Below are positions 29,867 through 40,336 of a stretch of 64,000 bases of DNA, one piece after another. The position numbers were made by a program, and so were the translations under genes. This DNA comes from Microbacterium pseudoresistens (GTDB lineage: Bacteria > Actinomycetota > Actinomycetes > Actinomycetales > Microbacteriaceae). Below the pieces are notes generated by a model. That model did no database searches and was not told where the DNA came from. It saw nothing but the letters and a program-made list of their open reading frames with translations. Position 1 is the stretch's first letter. Every line of letters begins with the position of its first letter. Location of the stretch: NCBI RefSeq assembly GCF_013409745.1, contig NZ_JACCBH010000001.1, positions 496,001 through 560,000 of the forward strand, given 5' to 3'.

Positions 29867-31228
29867 TCAGGCGGTGCGGATGAGCTTCTTGTTCACGAAC
29901 TCGTCGGCGGCGAGCAGACCGAGCTCCCGCGAGGTGCCGCTGCGCTTGACCCCGCCGAAGGGCAGCTCGGGGCTGTCGGCGAGCACGCAGTTGACGTAGA
30001 CCATGCCCGCCTCGATCCGATCCGCCACGCGCTCGGCCTGGGCGGGATCCGTGGTGAACACGTACGAGCCGAGTCCGAAGGAGGTGTCGTTCGCGATCCT
30101 CACCGCGTCGTCCTCATCGATCGCGCGGTAGAGCACGGCCGCGGGACCGAACAGCTCCTCGCGGTAGACGTCCATGTCGGCCGTGACGTCGGCGAGCACG
30201 GTCGGCGCGAAGAACGCCCCCTCGCGCGTGCCGCCGGTCAGCAGCGTCGCGCCCTGGGCCACGGCACCGTCGATCTGCTGCTGCAGCCGCTCGGCGGCGG
30301 CGAGCGACGACAGCGGGCCGAGCACCGTCTCCTCCTGCGTCGGGTCCTCGGCCTTCACCGCGGCGAGCGCGGCGGTGAACTTCTCGGCGAACGCGTCGTA
30401 CAGATCGCCCGTGACGATAAAGCGCTTGGCGCCGTTGCAGGACTGGCCGTTGTTGTCCAGACGCGCGTCGACCGCCGACTGCACGACGGCGTCGAGGTCA
30501 TCGGTCGACAGCAGCAGGAACGGATCGGATCCGCCGAGCTCCAGCGCCACCTTCTTCAGGTGCCGCCCCGCGAGCTCCGCGACGGCGGCACCCGCCCGCT
30601 CGGAACCCGTCACCGACACCCCGCGCACCCGCGGATCGGCGATCACGGTCGCGGCCTGGTCGTTGCTCGCGTAGACGTTGACGTACGCGCCGTCCGGCAG
30701 ACCCGCGTCGCGGTAGATCGCCTCGAGCGCGGCCGAGGACTCGGGGCACTGCGGCGCGTGCTTGAGGATGATCGTGTTGCCGAGAGCGAGGTTGGGAGCG
30801 GCGAAGCGCGCGACCTGATAGGCGGGGAAGTTCCAGGGCATGATCCCGAGCAGCGCGCCCAGCGGTGCGCGCCGGATCACGGCAGACCCCTCCCCCAGGA
30901 TCTCCAGCGGCTGATCGGCGGTGATCCTCTCCGCGTTGTCGGCGTAGAACTCGATGATGTCGGCGGCGAAGTCGACCTCGCCCTCGGCGGCGGCGATGGG
31001 TTTTCCCATCTCCGTCACGATGATCCCGGCCAGCTCGTCGCGGCGCTCCCTGTGCAGCTCGGCGATGCGGCGCACGACGGCGGCGCGGTCGGCGACGGGG
31101 GTGGATGCCCACACGGCGGCGCCCGCATGGGCCCTGGCCACGGCATCCTCGAGCTGCGCATCGCTGAAGGTCTCGTAGGTCTTCAGCGTCTCGCCGGTGG
31201 CGGGGTTGGTCACGGCGTAGGCGGTCAT
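29867..31228 (-). CDS. Aldehyde dehydrogenase, succinate-semialdehyde dehydrogenase-like (second copy)
   Basis: 453 residues, shorter than its neighbour. The active-site Cys is in NNGQSCNGAKRF, the general-base Glu in ALELGGSDPF, and the NAD(P)-binding helix follows TGSERAGAAVAELA. It is closest in pattern to the GabD1-type NADP+ succinate-semialdehyde dehydrogenases. Strong ribosome site (AAGGAGGA) before ATG. Two SSADH-type genes side by side suggest different cofactors or a second aldehyde substrate. Confidence 0.88.
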   Translation of the reverse strand: MTAYAVTNPATGETLKTYETFSDAQLEDAVARAHAGAAVWASTPVADRAAVVRRIAELHRERRDELAGIIVTEMGKPIAAAEGEVDFAADIIEFYADNAERITADQPLEILGEGSAVIRRAPLGALLGIMPWNFPAYQVARFAAPNLALGNTIILKHAPQCPESSAALEAIYRDAGLPDGAYVNVYASNDQAATVIADPRVRGVSVTGSERAGAAVAELAGRHLKKVALELGGSDPFLLLSTDDLDAVVQSAVDARLDNNGQSCNGAKRFIVTGDLYDAFAEKFTAALAAVKAEDPTQEETVLGPLSSLAAAERLQQQIDGAVAQGATLLTGGTREGAFFAPTVLADVTADMDVYREELFGPAAVLYRAIDEDDAVRIANDTSFGLGSYVFTTDPAQAERVADRIEAGMVYVNCVLADSPELPFGGVKRSGTSRELGLLAADEFVNKKLIRTA

Positions 31229-31244
31229 CGTCGTCCTCCTTGTA

Positions 31245-31271
31245 GGTGGGTGCGCTTATGGGTGGGTGCGC
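31245..31271. repeat. Short direct repeat between the two dehydrogenase genes
   Basis: GGTGGGTGCGC occurs twice (31245-31255 and 31261-31271) with a five-base spacer in the 45-base gap. It looks like a small tandem duplication; no function is evident. Confidence 0.6.
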
Positions 31272-31273
31272 GG

Positions 31274-32743
31274 TCAGTTCGGGATCAGCGTGTACTTGGT
31301 CGAGAGGAACTCGTGGATGCCCTCGGCGCCGCCCTCACGGCCGATGCCGGACTGCTTGACGCCTCCGAAGGGGGCGGCGGCGTTGGAGACGACGCCCACG
31401 TTCAGGCCCATCATGCCCGTCTCCAGCGCATCGATCATCCGGTGCCCGCGGGCGAGATCTTCGGTGAAGACGTACGAGACCAGGCCGTACTCGGTGTCGT
31501 TCGCCAGGCGCACCGCCTCCTGCTCCTCCGAGAAAGTCGCGATCGCCAGCACGGGCCCGAAGATCTCTTCGCGGAGGATGTCGCTGCCCGCGGCGACGTC
31601 GACGACGACAGTCGGCTCGTAGAAGGTGCCCACGCCCGCCACGGCCGATCCTCCCGTGACCACCCGGGCGCCGCGCTGCACGGCGTCGCCGACGAGCGCA
31701 TCGGCCTTGGCCACGGCATCCGCGTCGATGAGCGGGCCGATCGTGACGCCCTCTTCCGTGCCGCGGCCGACGGTCATCTCGTTCACGCGCGCGGTGACGC
31801 GATCGGCGAACTCCGACGCGACCGACTCGTGCACGATGAAGCGGTTGGCGGCCGTGCAGGCCTGGCCGATGTTGCGGAACTTCGCGATCATCGCCCCCTC
31901 CACCGCCTTGTCGAGATCGGCGTCGTCGAACACGACGAACGGGGCGTTGCCGCCCAGCTCCATCGACACGCGCAGCACGCCCTCGGCGGCCTGGGCGATG
32001 AGCCTGCGGCCCACCTCCGTCGATCCGGTGAACGAGAGCTTGCGCAGCCGCGGGTCGGCGATGATCGGGCCGGACAGCGCCGACGAGCTCGAGGTCTGCA
32101 CGACGTTGACGACGCCCTTGGGCAGCCCCGCCTCCTCGAGCAGCTTCGTGAAGAAGATCGTGGTGAGCGGGGTGAGCGCCGGCGGCTTGATCACCACGGT
32201 GCATCCCGCGGCGAGCGCGGGAGCGATCTTGCGGGTGGCCATCGCGAACGGGAAGTTCCACGGCGTGATGAAGAAGCACGGGCCCACGGGCCGCTGCGAG
32301 ACGATCATGCGCCCGGTGCCCTCGGGGTTGGCGCCGTAGCGACCCGAGATGCGCACGGCCTCCTCGCTGAACCAGCGCAGGAACTCGCCCCCGTAGACGA
32401 CCTCGCCGCGCGCCTCGGCGAGCGGCTTGCCCATCTCCAGCGTCATCAGCAGTGCGAGATCCTCCTTGTGCGCCTGCACGAGGTCGAACGCGCGGCGCAG
32501 GATGTCACTGCGCGTGCGCGCCGGGGCGGCCGCCCACTCGTCCTGCGCGGCGACGGCGGCGTCAAGGGCATTGATGCCGTCGGCGGCGCTCGCATCCGCG
32601 ATGGTGCGGATGACGGCGTTGGTCGAGGGGTCGTGCACGTCGAAGGTACGACCCCCGTCTGCTTCGACCCATTCCCCGCCGATGAACAGGCCGGTGGGGA
32701 TGCGGTCGAGCAGGGTCTGCTCGTCGGTGGCGGTGATGCTCAT
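31274..32743 (-). CDS. gabD: Succinate-semialdehyde dehydrogenase, NAD(P)+
   Basis: 489 residues. Catalytic Cys in NIGQACTAANRF (~285), Glu in VSMELGGNAPF, and the coenzyme loop FTGSTEVGRRLIAQAAEG; the start contains GLFIGGEWVEADGGRTF. It oxidises succinic semialdehyde from GABA transamination to succinate. It lies 22 bases after gabT, so the two form a gabT-gabD operon that probably includes the second dehydrogenase. Confidence 0.95.
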   Translation of the reverse strand: MSITATDEQTLLDRIPTGLFIGGEWVEADGGRTFDVHDPSTNAVIRTIADASAADGINALDAAVAAQDEWAAAPARTRSDILRRAFDLVQAHKEDLALLMTLEMGKPLAEARGEVVYGGEFLRWFSEEAVRISGRYGANPEGTGRMIVSQRPVGPCFFITPWNFPFAMATRKIAPALAAGCTVVIKPPALTPLTTIFFTKLLEEAGLPKGVVNVVQTSSSSALSGPIIADPRLRKLSFTGSTEVGRRLIAQAAEGVLRVSMELGGNAPFVVFDDADLDKAVEGAMIAKFRNIGQACTAANRFIVHESVASEFADRVTARVNEMTVGRGTEEGVTIGPLIDADAVAKADALVGDAVQRGARVVTGGSAVAGVGTFYEPTVVVDVAAGSDILREEIFGPVLAIATFSEEQEAVRLANDTEYGLVSYVFTEDLARGHRMIDALETGMMGLNVGVVSNAAAPFGGVKQSGIGREGGAEGIHEFLSTKYTLIPN

Positions 32744-32765
32744 GGTTCTCCTCGGATGGTGGGGG

Positions 32766-34115
32766 TCAGTGCGCGGCCAGGGCGTCGGCGATGACGTCGA
32801 GCCCTTCGTTCAACAGGTCGTCGCCTATGGACAGCGGCGGCAGGAAGCGGATCACGTTGCCGAACGTTCCGCAGGTCAGCACGATCACGCCCTCGGCGAT
32901 CGCCGCCTTGGCGATGGCGGCGGTGAGCGCGGCATCCGGCGCCCCCGTGGCGGGATCGACGAACTCGGCGGCCACCATCGCCCCCTTGCCGCGCACGTCG
33001 CCGAGGCGCGGGTCAGCGGCCCGCAGAGCGGCCAGGCGCGACGTGAGGATCTCGCCGATCGCGGCGGCCCGTTCGATCAGACCATCGTGCTCGAACACGG
33101 CGAGCGCGGCGAGCGCCGCCGCGCACGCGATCGGGTTGCCGCCGTACGTGCCGCCGAGGCCGCCGGGGTGGGCGGAGTCCATGATCTCGGCGCGTCCGGT
33201 GACGGCCGCGAGCGGCAGGCCGCCGGCGATGCCCTTGGCGGTGGTGATGAGGTCGGGCTCGATGCCAAAATGCTCGGAGGCGAACATCGCGCCGGTGCGC
33301 GCGAAGCCGGTCTGCACCTCGTCGGCGATGAAGACGACGCCGTGCGCGCGGCACCAGTCGGCGAGCACGGGCAGGAACCCGTCGGCGGGGACGATGAAGC
33401 CGCCCTCGCCCTGGATCGGCTCGATGATCATGGCCGCGAGGTTATCGGCGCCGACCTGCTTCTCGATCTGAGTGAGAGCGCGGGCGGCCGCATCGGCACC
33501 GCTGAGCCCGTCCCGGAAGGGGTACGACATCGGGGCGCGGTACACCTCGGGGGCGAAGGGGCCGAAGCCGCTCTTGTACGGCATCGACTTGGCGGTGAGC
33601 GCCATCGTGAGGTTGGTGCGGCCGTGGTAGCCGTGCTCGAAGGCGACGACAGCCTGACGGCCCGTGTGCTTGCGGGCGATCTTGACGGCGTTCTCCACCG
33701 CCTCCGCTCCCGAGTTGAACAGGGCGGTCTTCTTCGCGAAGTCGCCGGGGGTGAGCCGGTTGAGCGCCTCGGCGACGGCGACGTACTCCTCGTACGGCGA
33801 GATCATGAAGCAGGTGTGGGTGATGCGCTCGGCCTGGGCGGCGACGGCCGCGGCGACCTTGGGATGCGCGTTGCCCACGGTGGTCACGGCGATGCCGGAG
33901 CCGAGGTCGATGAGCGAGTTGCCGTCGGCGTCGACGACCACCCCTCCTCCGGCGGCGACCGCGGCGATCGGCACGGTGTGCGCGACGCCGGCGGCGACGG
34001 CATCCGCCTTGCGGGCGAGGATCTCCCGCGATCGCGGACCGGGCAGGGCGGTGACGAGGCGGCGCTCCTGGACGAGCGCGGGGCCGCCGATGGCGGTGGT
34101 CTCGATGGTGGTCAT
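32766..34115 (-). CDS. gabT: 4-aminobutyrate aminotransferase
   Basis: 449 residues from ATG 34115 (MTTIETTAIGGPALVQERRL). Class III aminotransferase: GAEAVENAVKIARKHTGR near 130, FEHGYHGRT, the cofactor-binding FIADEVQTGFARTG and the PLP lysine in TTAKGIAGGLP. It transfers the amino group of GABA to 2-oxoglutarate. The longer in-frame start (34196) would cover the promoter region shared with the divergent regulator and was rejected. No GABA permease gene is nearby. Confidence 0.95.
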   Translation of the reverse strand: MTTIETTAIGGPALVQERRLVTALPGPRSREILARKADAVAAGVAHTVPIAAVAAGGGVVVDADGNSLIDLGSGIAVTTVGNAHPKVAAAVAAQAERITHTCFMISPYEEYVAVAEALNRLTPGDFAKKTALFNSGAEAVENAVKIARKHTGRQAVVAFEHGYHGRTNLTMALTAKSMPYKSGFGPFAPEVYRAPMSYPFRDGLSGADAAARALTQIEKQVGADNLAAMIIEPIQGEGGFIVPADGFLPVLADWCRAHGVVFIADEVQTGFARTGAMFASEHFGIEPDLITTAKGIAGGLPLAAVTGRAEIMDSAHPGGLGGTYGGNPIACAAALAALAVFEHDGLIERAAAIGEILTSRLAALRAADPRLGDVRGKGAMVAAEFVDPATGAPDAALTAAIAKAAIAEGVIVLTCGTFGNVIRFLPPLSIGDDLLNEGLDVIADALAAH

Positions 34116-34161
34116 GGTGCGAGCGTATTCCTGCGCAACCGCGACGTCATTCGCCCACCCG

Positions 34162-34167
34162 TATAAT
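34162..34167 (+). promoter_or_regulatory. Consensus -10 element (TATAAT) in the gabT/PucR intergenic region
   Basis: A perfect TATAAT, rare in this GC-rich window, lies 40 bases before the PucR-type start on the plus strand. No convincing -35 was found, so an activator-dependent or extended promoter is possible. Confidence 0.55.
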
Positions 34168-34207
34168 CTGGATGCAGTTCTCGCCGCCTCGTACATCCCG
34201 GAGCATC

Positions 34208-35686
34208 ATGACCGAACCCACCCTGCGCGGGCTGCTCGCCACCTCCGACCTCGGCCTGCGGCTCGTCTCGGATGATGCGGACGACCTGGATCGACCGCTG
34301 CGCTGGGTGCACTCCACCGACCTGGCCGACCCCACGCCCTTCCTCGCCGACGACCTCGTCCTGCTGACGACGGGCAGCCAGTTCGACGGCGCGCTCTCGG
34401 CCACCGAGTACGTCGGCCGTCTGGCCGCACGCGGAGTCGTGGCGCTCGGATTCGGCAGCGGCGTGCACCGCACCGACATCCCCGCCGACCTCATCGACGC
34501 CTGTGCGACGGCGGGCCTGACCCTGTTCGAGGTGCCCTACCGCACCCCATTCATCGCCGTCGCCCGCGCGCACGCCGAGGCGATCGCGGCGCAGGCGTAT
34601 GCGCGGCGCAGCTGGGCACTGGAGACGCAGCGCGCTCTCGCCGTCGCGGCCCTGCGGCGCCACGGGCTCTCCTCGATCGTGCGCGAGCTCGGGCATCGGC
34701 TGGACGCCTGGGTGGCGATGTTCGACGCCTCGGGCGAACCGGTGCTCGAGCATCCGCCCGCGGGGCTGCCCGACTCGGTGCGTGCGGCGCTCGCCCAGCA
34801 CGTCGGCGAGGTGCTCGCTCGCGGCACAGAGACCGGACGCGCGGTCGACCTCGACGGCACCGCCGTTCAGCTGTTCACACTCGGTCGGTCGCGCGGTCTG
34901 CGCGGAGTGATCGCGATCGCCGCCCCGCCGCTGGACGCCGAGGCGCGAGCCGTCGTCACCTCCGTCATCGCGATGGCGGGTCTCGCCCTGGAGCAGACGG
35001 ACCGGATCGCCGCCGACCGCCGGCTCCTGCACACCCAGGTGCTCGCCTCCCTCCGTACCGACGACCCCGCACTGGCCGAAGCAGTGCTGGGCGTTCTGCC
35101 CGCCCCGCCGATCCTCGTCGGGGTCGCGCTCGATGCCCGCATCGAGGCGCTGGAGGAATGGTGGGAGCGTCGTCGCACCGAACGCGGATCGCGCGCCCTC
35201 CTCGCCGAGACGGATGAGGGCATCGCGATCTGCGCGCCCGACGCGGATGCAGGGCTGTTCGACGAGGCCGCCGCGCACTTCGGCATCCGCATCGGCGTCT
35301 CCGATCCCGCCGACTACAGCGGATTCTCCGAAGCGTTCGCGCAGGCGCTCGGCGCGCTGCGCCACGATGACAGCGGCGACTCCGGAGCGCTGCACTTCTC
35401 CGACGTCGCCGGCGCGGGCATCCGCTCGGCGCTCGGCACGGAGGATGCGCGTCTCATCGCCGCCGCACGGCTCGCGCCGCTGGACGCGGATCCCGGAGAC
35501 CTCGTGCGCACCCTGCGCGTGTGGCTCGAGCACGATGCCCGGTTCGAATCCGCCGCGACCGCGCTCGGCATCCACCGCCACACGCTGCGCACGCGCATCG
35601 GGCAGGCCTCGCGCCTGCTGCGGATGGATCTGTCGTCCTTCCCGGCCCGCGCCGAGCTGTGGGCGATGCTGACCGCCGCCGGCTGA
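34208..35686 (+). CDS. gabR: PucR-family transcriptional activator, probable GABA regulator
   Basis: 492 residues from ATG 34208. The N-terminal PucR domain (TLRGLLATSDLGLRLVSDDA onward, ~1-130) is followed by a GGDEF-like middle region. The C-terminal PucR helix-turn-helix is ESAATALGIHRHTLRTRIGQ near 455. It is divergent from gabT with a 92-base gap. In Corynebacterium a PucR-type GabR activates gabTDP, so the same role is inferred here; the effector is unverified. Confidence 0.85.
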   Translation: MTEPTLRGLLATSDLGLRLVSDDADDLDRPLRWVHSTDLADPTPFLADDLVLLTTGSQFDGALSATEYVGRLAARGVVALGFGSGVHRTDIPADLIDACATAGLTLFEVPYRTPFIAVARAHAEAIAAQAYARRSWALETQRALAVAALRRHGLSSIVRELGHRLDAWVAMFDASGEPVLEHPPAGLPDSVRAALAQHVGEVLARGTETGRAVDLDGTAVQLFTLGRSRGLRGVIAIAAPPLDAEARAVVTSVIAMAGLALEQTDRIAADRRLLHTQVLASLRTDDPALAEAVLGVLPAPPILVGVALDARIEALEEWWERRRTERGSRALLAETDEGIAICAPDADAGLFDEAAAHFGIRIGVSDPADYSGFSEAFAQALGALRHDDSGDSGALHFSDVAGAGIRSALGTEDARLIAAARLAPLDADPGDLVRTLRVWLEHDARFESAATALGIHRHTLRTRIGQASRLLRMDLSSFPARAELWAMLTAAG

Positions 35687-35688
35687 GC

Positions 35689-37146
35689 TCAGCCCTGCGC
35701 GGGCGCGTGCGCCTCGAGGAACTCGTACACATCGGTCGAGTCCACCCCTGGGAACGACCCGGTGGGCAGGGTGGCCAGAAGGGTGCGCGGCGTGCGCACA
35801 TTCGGCCACGAGTTCTGCCGCCAGCGCTCCTCCAGGTCGGCGGGCGCGCGGCGACAGCACGCCTCCACCGAGTGCGTCGAGACGCCGCGGTTCGGGGTGT
35901 CGCGCCCGACGAACCACCTCGTGTCGTCGAAGCGCACGCCCACACTCACCGAGTGCAGCCCCTCGCTGGAGGGCTCCACGCGCGCCGTGCACCAGTAGGT
36001 GCCGTTGCCGGTGTCGGTGTACTGGAAGTACGGGTTGAAGCGGTCCTCGATGTCGAACACCGCCCGACTCGTCCAGCGCCGGCAGCACATCTGCCCCTCG
36101 ATCGCGCCGAGGCGGTCGGTGGGGAAGTTGACGTCGTCGTTCTCGTACGCCTTGGTGATCGTGCCCGACTCGTGCACCTTCAAGAAGTGCACGGGGATGT
36201 CCAGGTGCCGGGTGGCGAGATTCGTGAAGCGATGCGCGGCCGTCTCGTACGAGACCGAGTAGGCGTCGCGGAGGTCCTCGATCGAGATCGCTCTGCGCCC
36301 CTTCGCCTCCTGCAGCACGGGCACGACGTGCTCCTCCGGCACGAGCAGGGCACCGGTGAGGTAGTTCGTCTCCACCCGCTGGCGCAGGAACTCGGCGTAG
36401 CTGCGGGGTTCGCCGTGGCCGAGGATGCGGCTGGAAAGCGCCTGGAGCACGGCCGTGCGCGCATCGCCCTTGTTCGGCACCGACTGGGGCAGGTAGAGCC
36501 GGCCGTTGACGAGGTCGGCGACGCTGCGCGTCGTCTGCGGCAGATCGGAGGCGTAGTGCAGGGTGAAGCCCAGGTAGGCGGCGATCTCGGACGCCGTGCG
36601 CTGGGTGAGGGGGCCGCCGGAGTGCTCGACGGCGGCGAGGATCTCGGCGGCCTTGGCCTCGAGGTCGGCGAAGTAGTTGTCCTGGCGGCGCATGAGATGG
36701 CGCAGCTCGACGTTGGCCCGCCGGGCCTCCTCCGGGGTCGCCGCCCGCTCGTCGCGCAGGCGCTCGATCTCGCCGTGCAGGGCGAGCATCGCCTCCAGCG
36801 CTTCCGAGGGCAGCGACTTCGCGATGCGGAAGGGAGCAATGCCCAGCGCCCGGAAGGTCTGCCCCTTCATGGCCCGCTCCAGGGCGATCTCGATCGTGCT
36901 GCGCTTGTCGAGCGGCTCCTGCGCGAGCAGCGCGTCGATGCTCGTATCGAGCGCCTTGGCGAGCCCCTGCAGCAGGGTGAGCTTGGGTTCGCGCTTGCCC
37001 GTCTCGATCATCGAGAGCTGGCTGGGCGCGCGCCCCACCGCCGCGGCGAGCTCTTCGAGCGTCATCCCCCGGCCGGTGCGCAGTTGGCGGATGCGGCGGC
37101 CGATCGTGAGGGCGTCGGCCTCTTCCGTCGTCTCGATAGCACTCAT
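35689..37146 (-). CDS. ramB: RamB-type regulator of acetate/glyoxylate metabolism
   Basis: 485 residues from ATG 37146; an ATG three codons earlier is possible. The N-terminal XRE helix-turn-helix includes LTIGRRIRQLRTGRGMTLEE and QLSMIETGKREPK. A long ImmA/IrrE-like middle follows, in which the metalloprotease HExxH is not preserved (LSSRILGH). The C-terminal part is Cys-containing (MCCRRW, YWCTA, EACCRR). This matches RamB of Corynebacterium, which represses aceA/aceB and acetate genes. It is divergent from malate synthase and two AACTTCAC boxes lie between them. Confidence 0.88.
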   Translation of the reverse strand: MSAIETTEEADALTIGRRIRQLRTGRGMTLEELAAAVGRAPSQLSMIETGKREPKLTLLQGLAKALDTSIDALLAQEPLDKRSTIEIALERAMKGQTFRALGIAPFRIAKSLPSEALEAMLALHGEIERLRDERAATPEEARRANVELRHLMRRQDNYFADLEAKAAEILAAVEHSGGPLTQRTASEIAAYLGFTLHYASDLPQTTRSVADLVNGRLYLPQSVPNKGDARTAVLQALSSRILGHGEPRSYAEFLRQRVETNYLTGALLVPEEHVVPVLQEAKGRRAISIEDLRDAYSVSYETAAHRFTNLATRHLDIPVHFLKVHESGTITKAYENDDVNFPTDRLGAIEGQMCCRRWTSRAVFDIEDRFNPYFQYTDTGNGTYWCTARVEPSSEGLHSVSVGVRFDDTRWFVGRDTPNRGVSTHSVEACCRRAPADLEERWRQNSWPNVRTPRTLLATLPTGSFPGVDSTDVYEFLEAHAPAQG

Positions 37147-37176
37147 GTCCCGCATTCTGTCACGAAAGAAGAATTA

Positions 37177-37225
37177 CACGAAAACTTCACACGCGAATCC
37201 GTCATGCAATGCCGTGAACTTCACG
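37177..37225. promoter_or_regulatory. Two candidate RamB boxes between ramB and aceB
   Basis: AACTTCAC occurs at 37183-37190 (in CGAAAACTTCACACG) and again within the 13-base palindrome CGTGAA-C-TTCACG at 37213-37225. These resemble the RamB consensus (AAAGTTTGCAAA-like) and are AT-rich islands in the 137-base divergent gap. They are likely operators for both genes. Confidence 0.5.
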
Positions 37226-37283
37226 CAGAGTGGATGCACCGCCGATCCCGCACCGCCGCTCCGCTCACGGAAGGACCACGATC

Positions 37284-38960
<1,677 letters not shown>

Positions 38961-38971
38961 ATCGAGACGGT

Positions 38972-39002
38972 GTCCCCTCCGACCTTCCCGGTCGGAGGGG
39001 AC
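38972..39002 (+). terminator. Terminator after aceB
   Basis: A 13-bp perfect stem (GTCCCCTCCGACC / GGTCGGAGGGGAC) with a five-base loop lies 12 bases after the aceB stop. The T run is weak. Confidence 0.75.
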
Positions 39003-39021
39003 GTCCGCGCGAAGGAGAACC

Positions 39022-39513
39022 ATGACCGAGCCCACCGTCGAACCGACTGTCGAATCCACTGCCGACCTCTACGACCGCCTCGGCGACGCCCTGCAGTCAC
39101 TGCCGCTGCAGTTGCGCGACTTCGGCGGAAAGGTCGCCTTCTCCGGCCCGATCCGCACCGTGCGCTGCCTCGAGGACAACAGCCTGATGCGCTCGATCCT
39201 CGAGACCCCGGGCGAGGGCGCCGTGCTCGTCGTCGACGGCGAGGGGTCGCTCAACACGGCGCTCATGGGCGACATGATCGCCGAGCTGGCCGTGCAGAAC
39301 GGATGGGCCGGCGTCGTCATCCACGGCGCCGTGCGCGACAGCGCCGCCATCGGCATGCTGCCGCTGGGCGTGAAGGCGCTGGGCACCAACCCTAGAAAGA
39401 GCGGCAAGACCGGCGCGGGAGAGGCGGATGCCGTGCTCGAGTTCGGCGGCGTCACCTTCCGCCCTGGCGCGATCCTGCACGCGGATCAGGACGGCGTGCT
39501 CGTCGAAGGCTGA
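39022..39513 (+). CDS. rraA: RraA-family protein (RNase E inhibitor-like / HMG aldolase-like)
   Basis: 163 residues with excellent ribosome site AAGGAG. RraA motifs: FGGKVAFSGPIRTVRC, VVDGEGSLNTALMGDMIA and WAGVVIHGAVRDSAAI, with the Asp/Arg pair (VRD) of the aldolase-like site. E. coli RraA inhibits RNase E; many family members are 4-hydroxy-4-methyl-2-oxoglutarate aldolases. Which applies here cannot be told. It follows aceB after a terminator-like hairpin. Confidence 0.88.
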   Translation: MTEPTVEPTVESTADLYDRLGDALQSLPLQLRDFGGKVAFSGPIRTVRCLEDNSLMRSILETPGEGAVLVVDGEGSLNTALMGDMIAELAVQNGWAGVVIHGAVRDSAAIGMLPLGVKALGTNPRKSGKTGAGEADAVLEFGGVTFRPGAILHADQDGVLVEG

Positions 39514-39555
39514 CCCACCGGCCCGCATCGCCCAGCACGGGCGTACCCTGGCCGC

Positions 39556-40011
39556 ATGGACGGCACGAGCGACACGACGGACCGCACCCTGCACGACGAC
39601 CTCGTCGACGAGTTCCTGCACGCCGCACCCCGCGGACCGCGCCTGTGGGCGGTGGCGAGCGTGGATGAGGAGCGCGCCGCGTCCTTCGCCACCGACCTCT
39701 CCACGACGCTCGGCGCGCGCGGCATCGCCGCCGCCACGATCGCCGCCGGAGACGTATCCGCCGATGCCCTGCGCGCCGACGTGACCGGCCCTTTCCGCGC
39801 CAGGGGCGAGGACGCCGTGCTCCTCGTCACGGGCGGCCCCGGAGCTCTCGATGAGCAGCATCGTGTGCTCTGGCACTTCTCCGTGTGGCTGCTCGCCGGC
39901 GACGAGACCCCGCACACGGCCGCCTCCGCGCTCGTGGACGTGACCGATCCCTCGTATCCCACCCGCCGTTTCGGCGACTACTGCGCCGTGCCGCCCACCT
40001 GGCGCTCCTGA
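39556..40011 (+). CDS. Unrecognised small protein
   Basis: 151 residues starting MDGTSDTTDRTLHDDLVDEF. A middle segment reads like an alpha/beta fold with Gly turns (AVLLVTGGPGALDEQHRVLW); the end is FGDYCAVPPTWRS. There is no signal peptide, membrane helix or motif that I can name. Codon use and position (plus strand, after rraA) look normal. It is probably a conserved actinobacterial hypothetical. Just after it lies a truncated PIN-domain remnant. Confidence 0.65.
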   Translation: MDGTSDTTDRTLHDDLVDEFLHAAPRGPRLWAVASVDEERAASFATDLSTTLGARGIAAATIAAGDVSADALRADVTGPFRARGEDAVLLVTGGPGALDEQHRVLWHFSVWLLAGDETPHTAASALVDVTDPSYPTRRFGDYCAVPPTWRS

Positions 40012-40017
40012 CATCGT

Positions 40018-40308
40018 CGTATTTGTCTACTGCACACGACGCCGAGCCTCACCGAGTTCAAGGCCCGCCAGCGCCGCGTGGGTTCGCTCCGAGATCTGTT
40101 CGGCGAGGGCCTCCCCTTCGACGACGCCTGCGCCGATGCATACGACCTGATCCTTGAACGGACAGTCATGGCCGGAGCATCCGCACGGGCGCATGTGTTC
40201 GATCGCATGCTCGCCGCGACGGCGCATGTGCACAGACTCGCACTGGTGACGCGTGATGAGCGAGCCTTCGCCGGCATAGAGGACCTCGTCCAGATCGTGC
40301 GCCGGTGA
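40018..40308 (+). pseudogene. Remnant of a VapC-type PIN toxin (5' truncated)
   Basis: An open frame without a proper start reads SLTEFKARQRRVGSLRDLFG and then FDDACADAYDLILE, DRMLAATAHVHRLALVTRDE and FAGIEDLVQIV. The second half matches the end of PIN ribonucleases: the DxMIAATA helix with its metal-binding Asp, and LVTRDxxxFxGI. Roughly the first 40-50 residues, with the first catalytic Asp, are missing; the space is taken by the neighbouring gene. No antitoxin is seen. A GTG/ATG-started short product (from 40078) is possible but would be inactive. Confidence 0.6.
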
Positions 40309-40336
40309 CACGCGGCGGCATGCGACGATGTGAGGC

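Noticed and set aside
34116..34196. N-terminal extension of GabT (MYEAARTASRLYGW)
   Set aside because: Covers the divergent promoter region with TATAAT; the ATG at 34115 fits family length.
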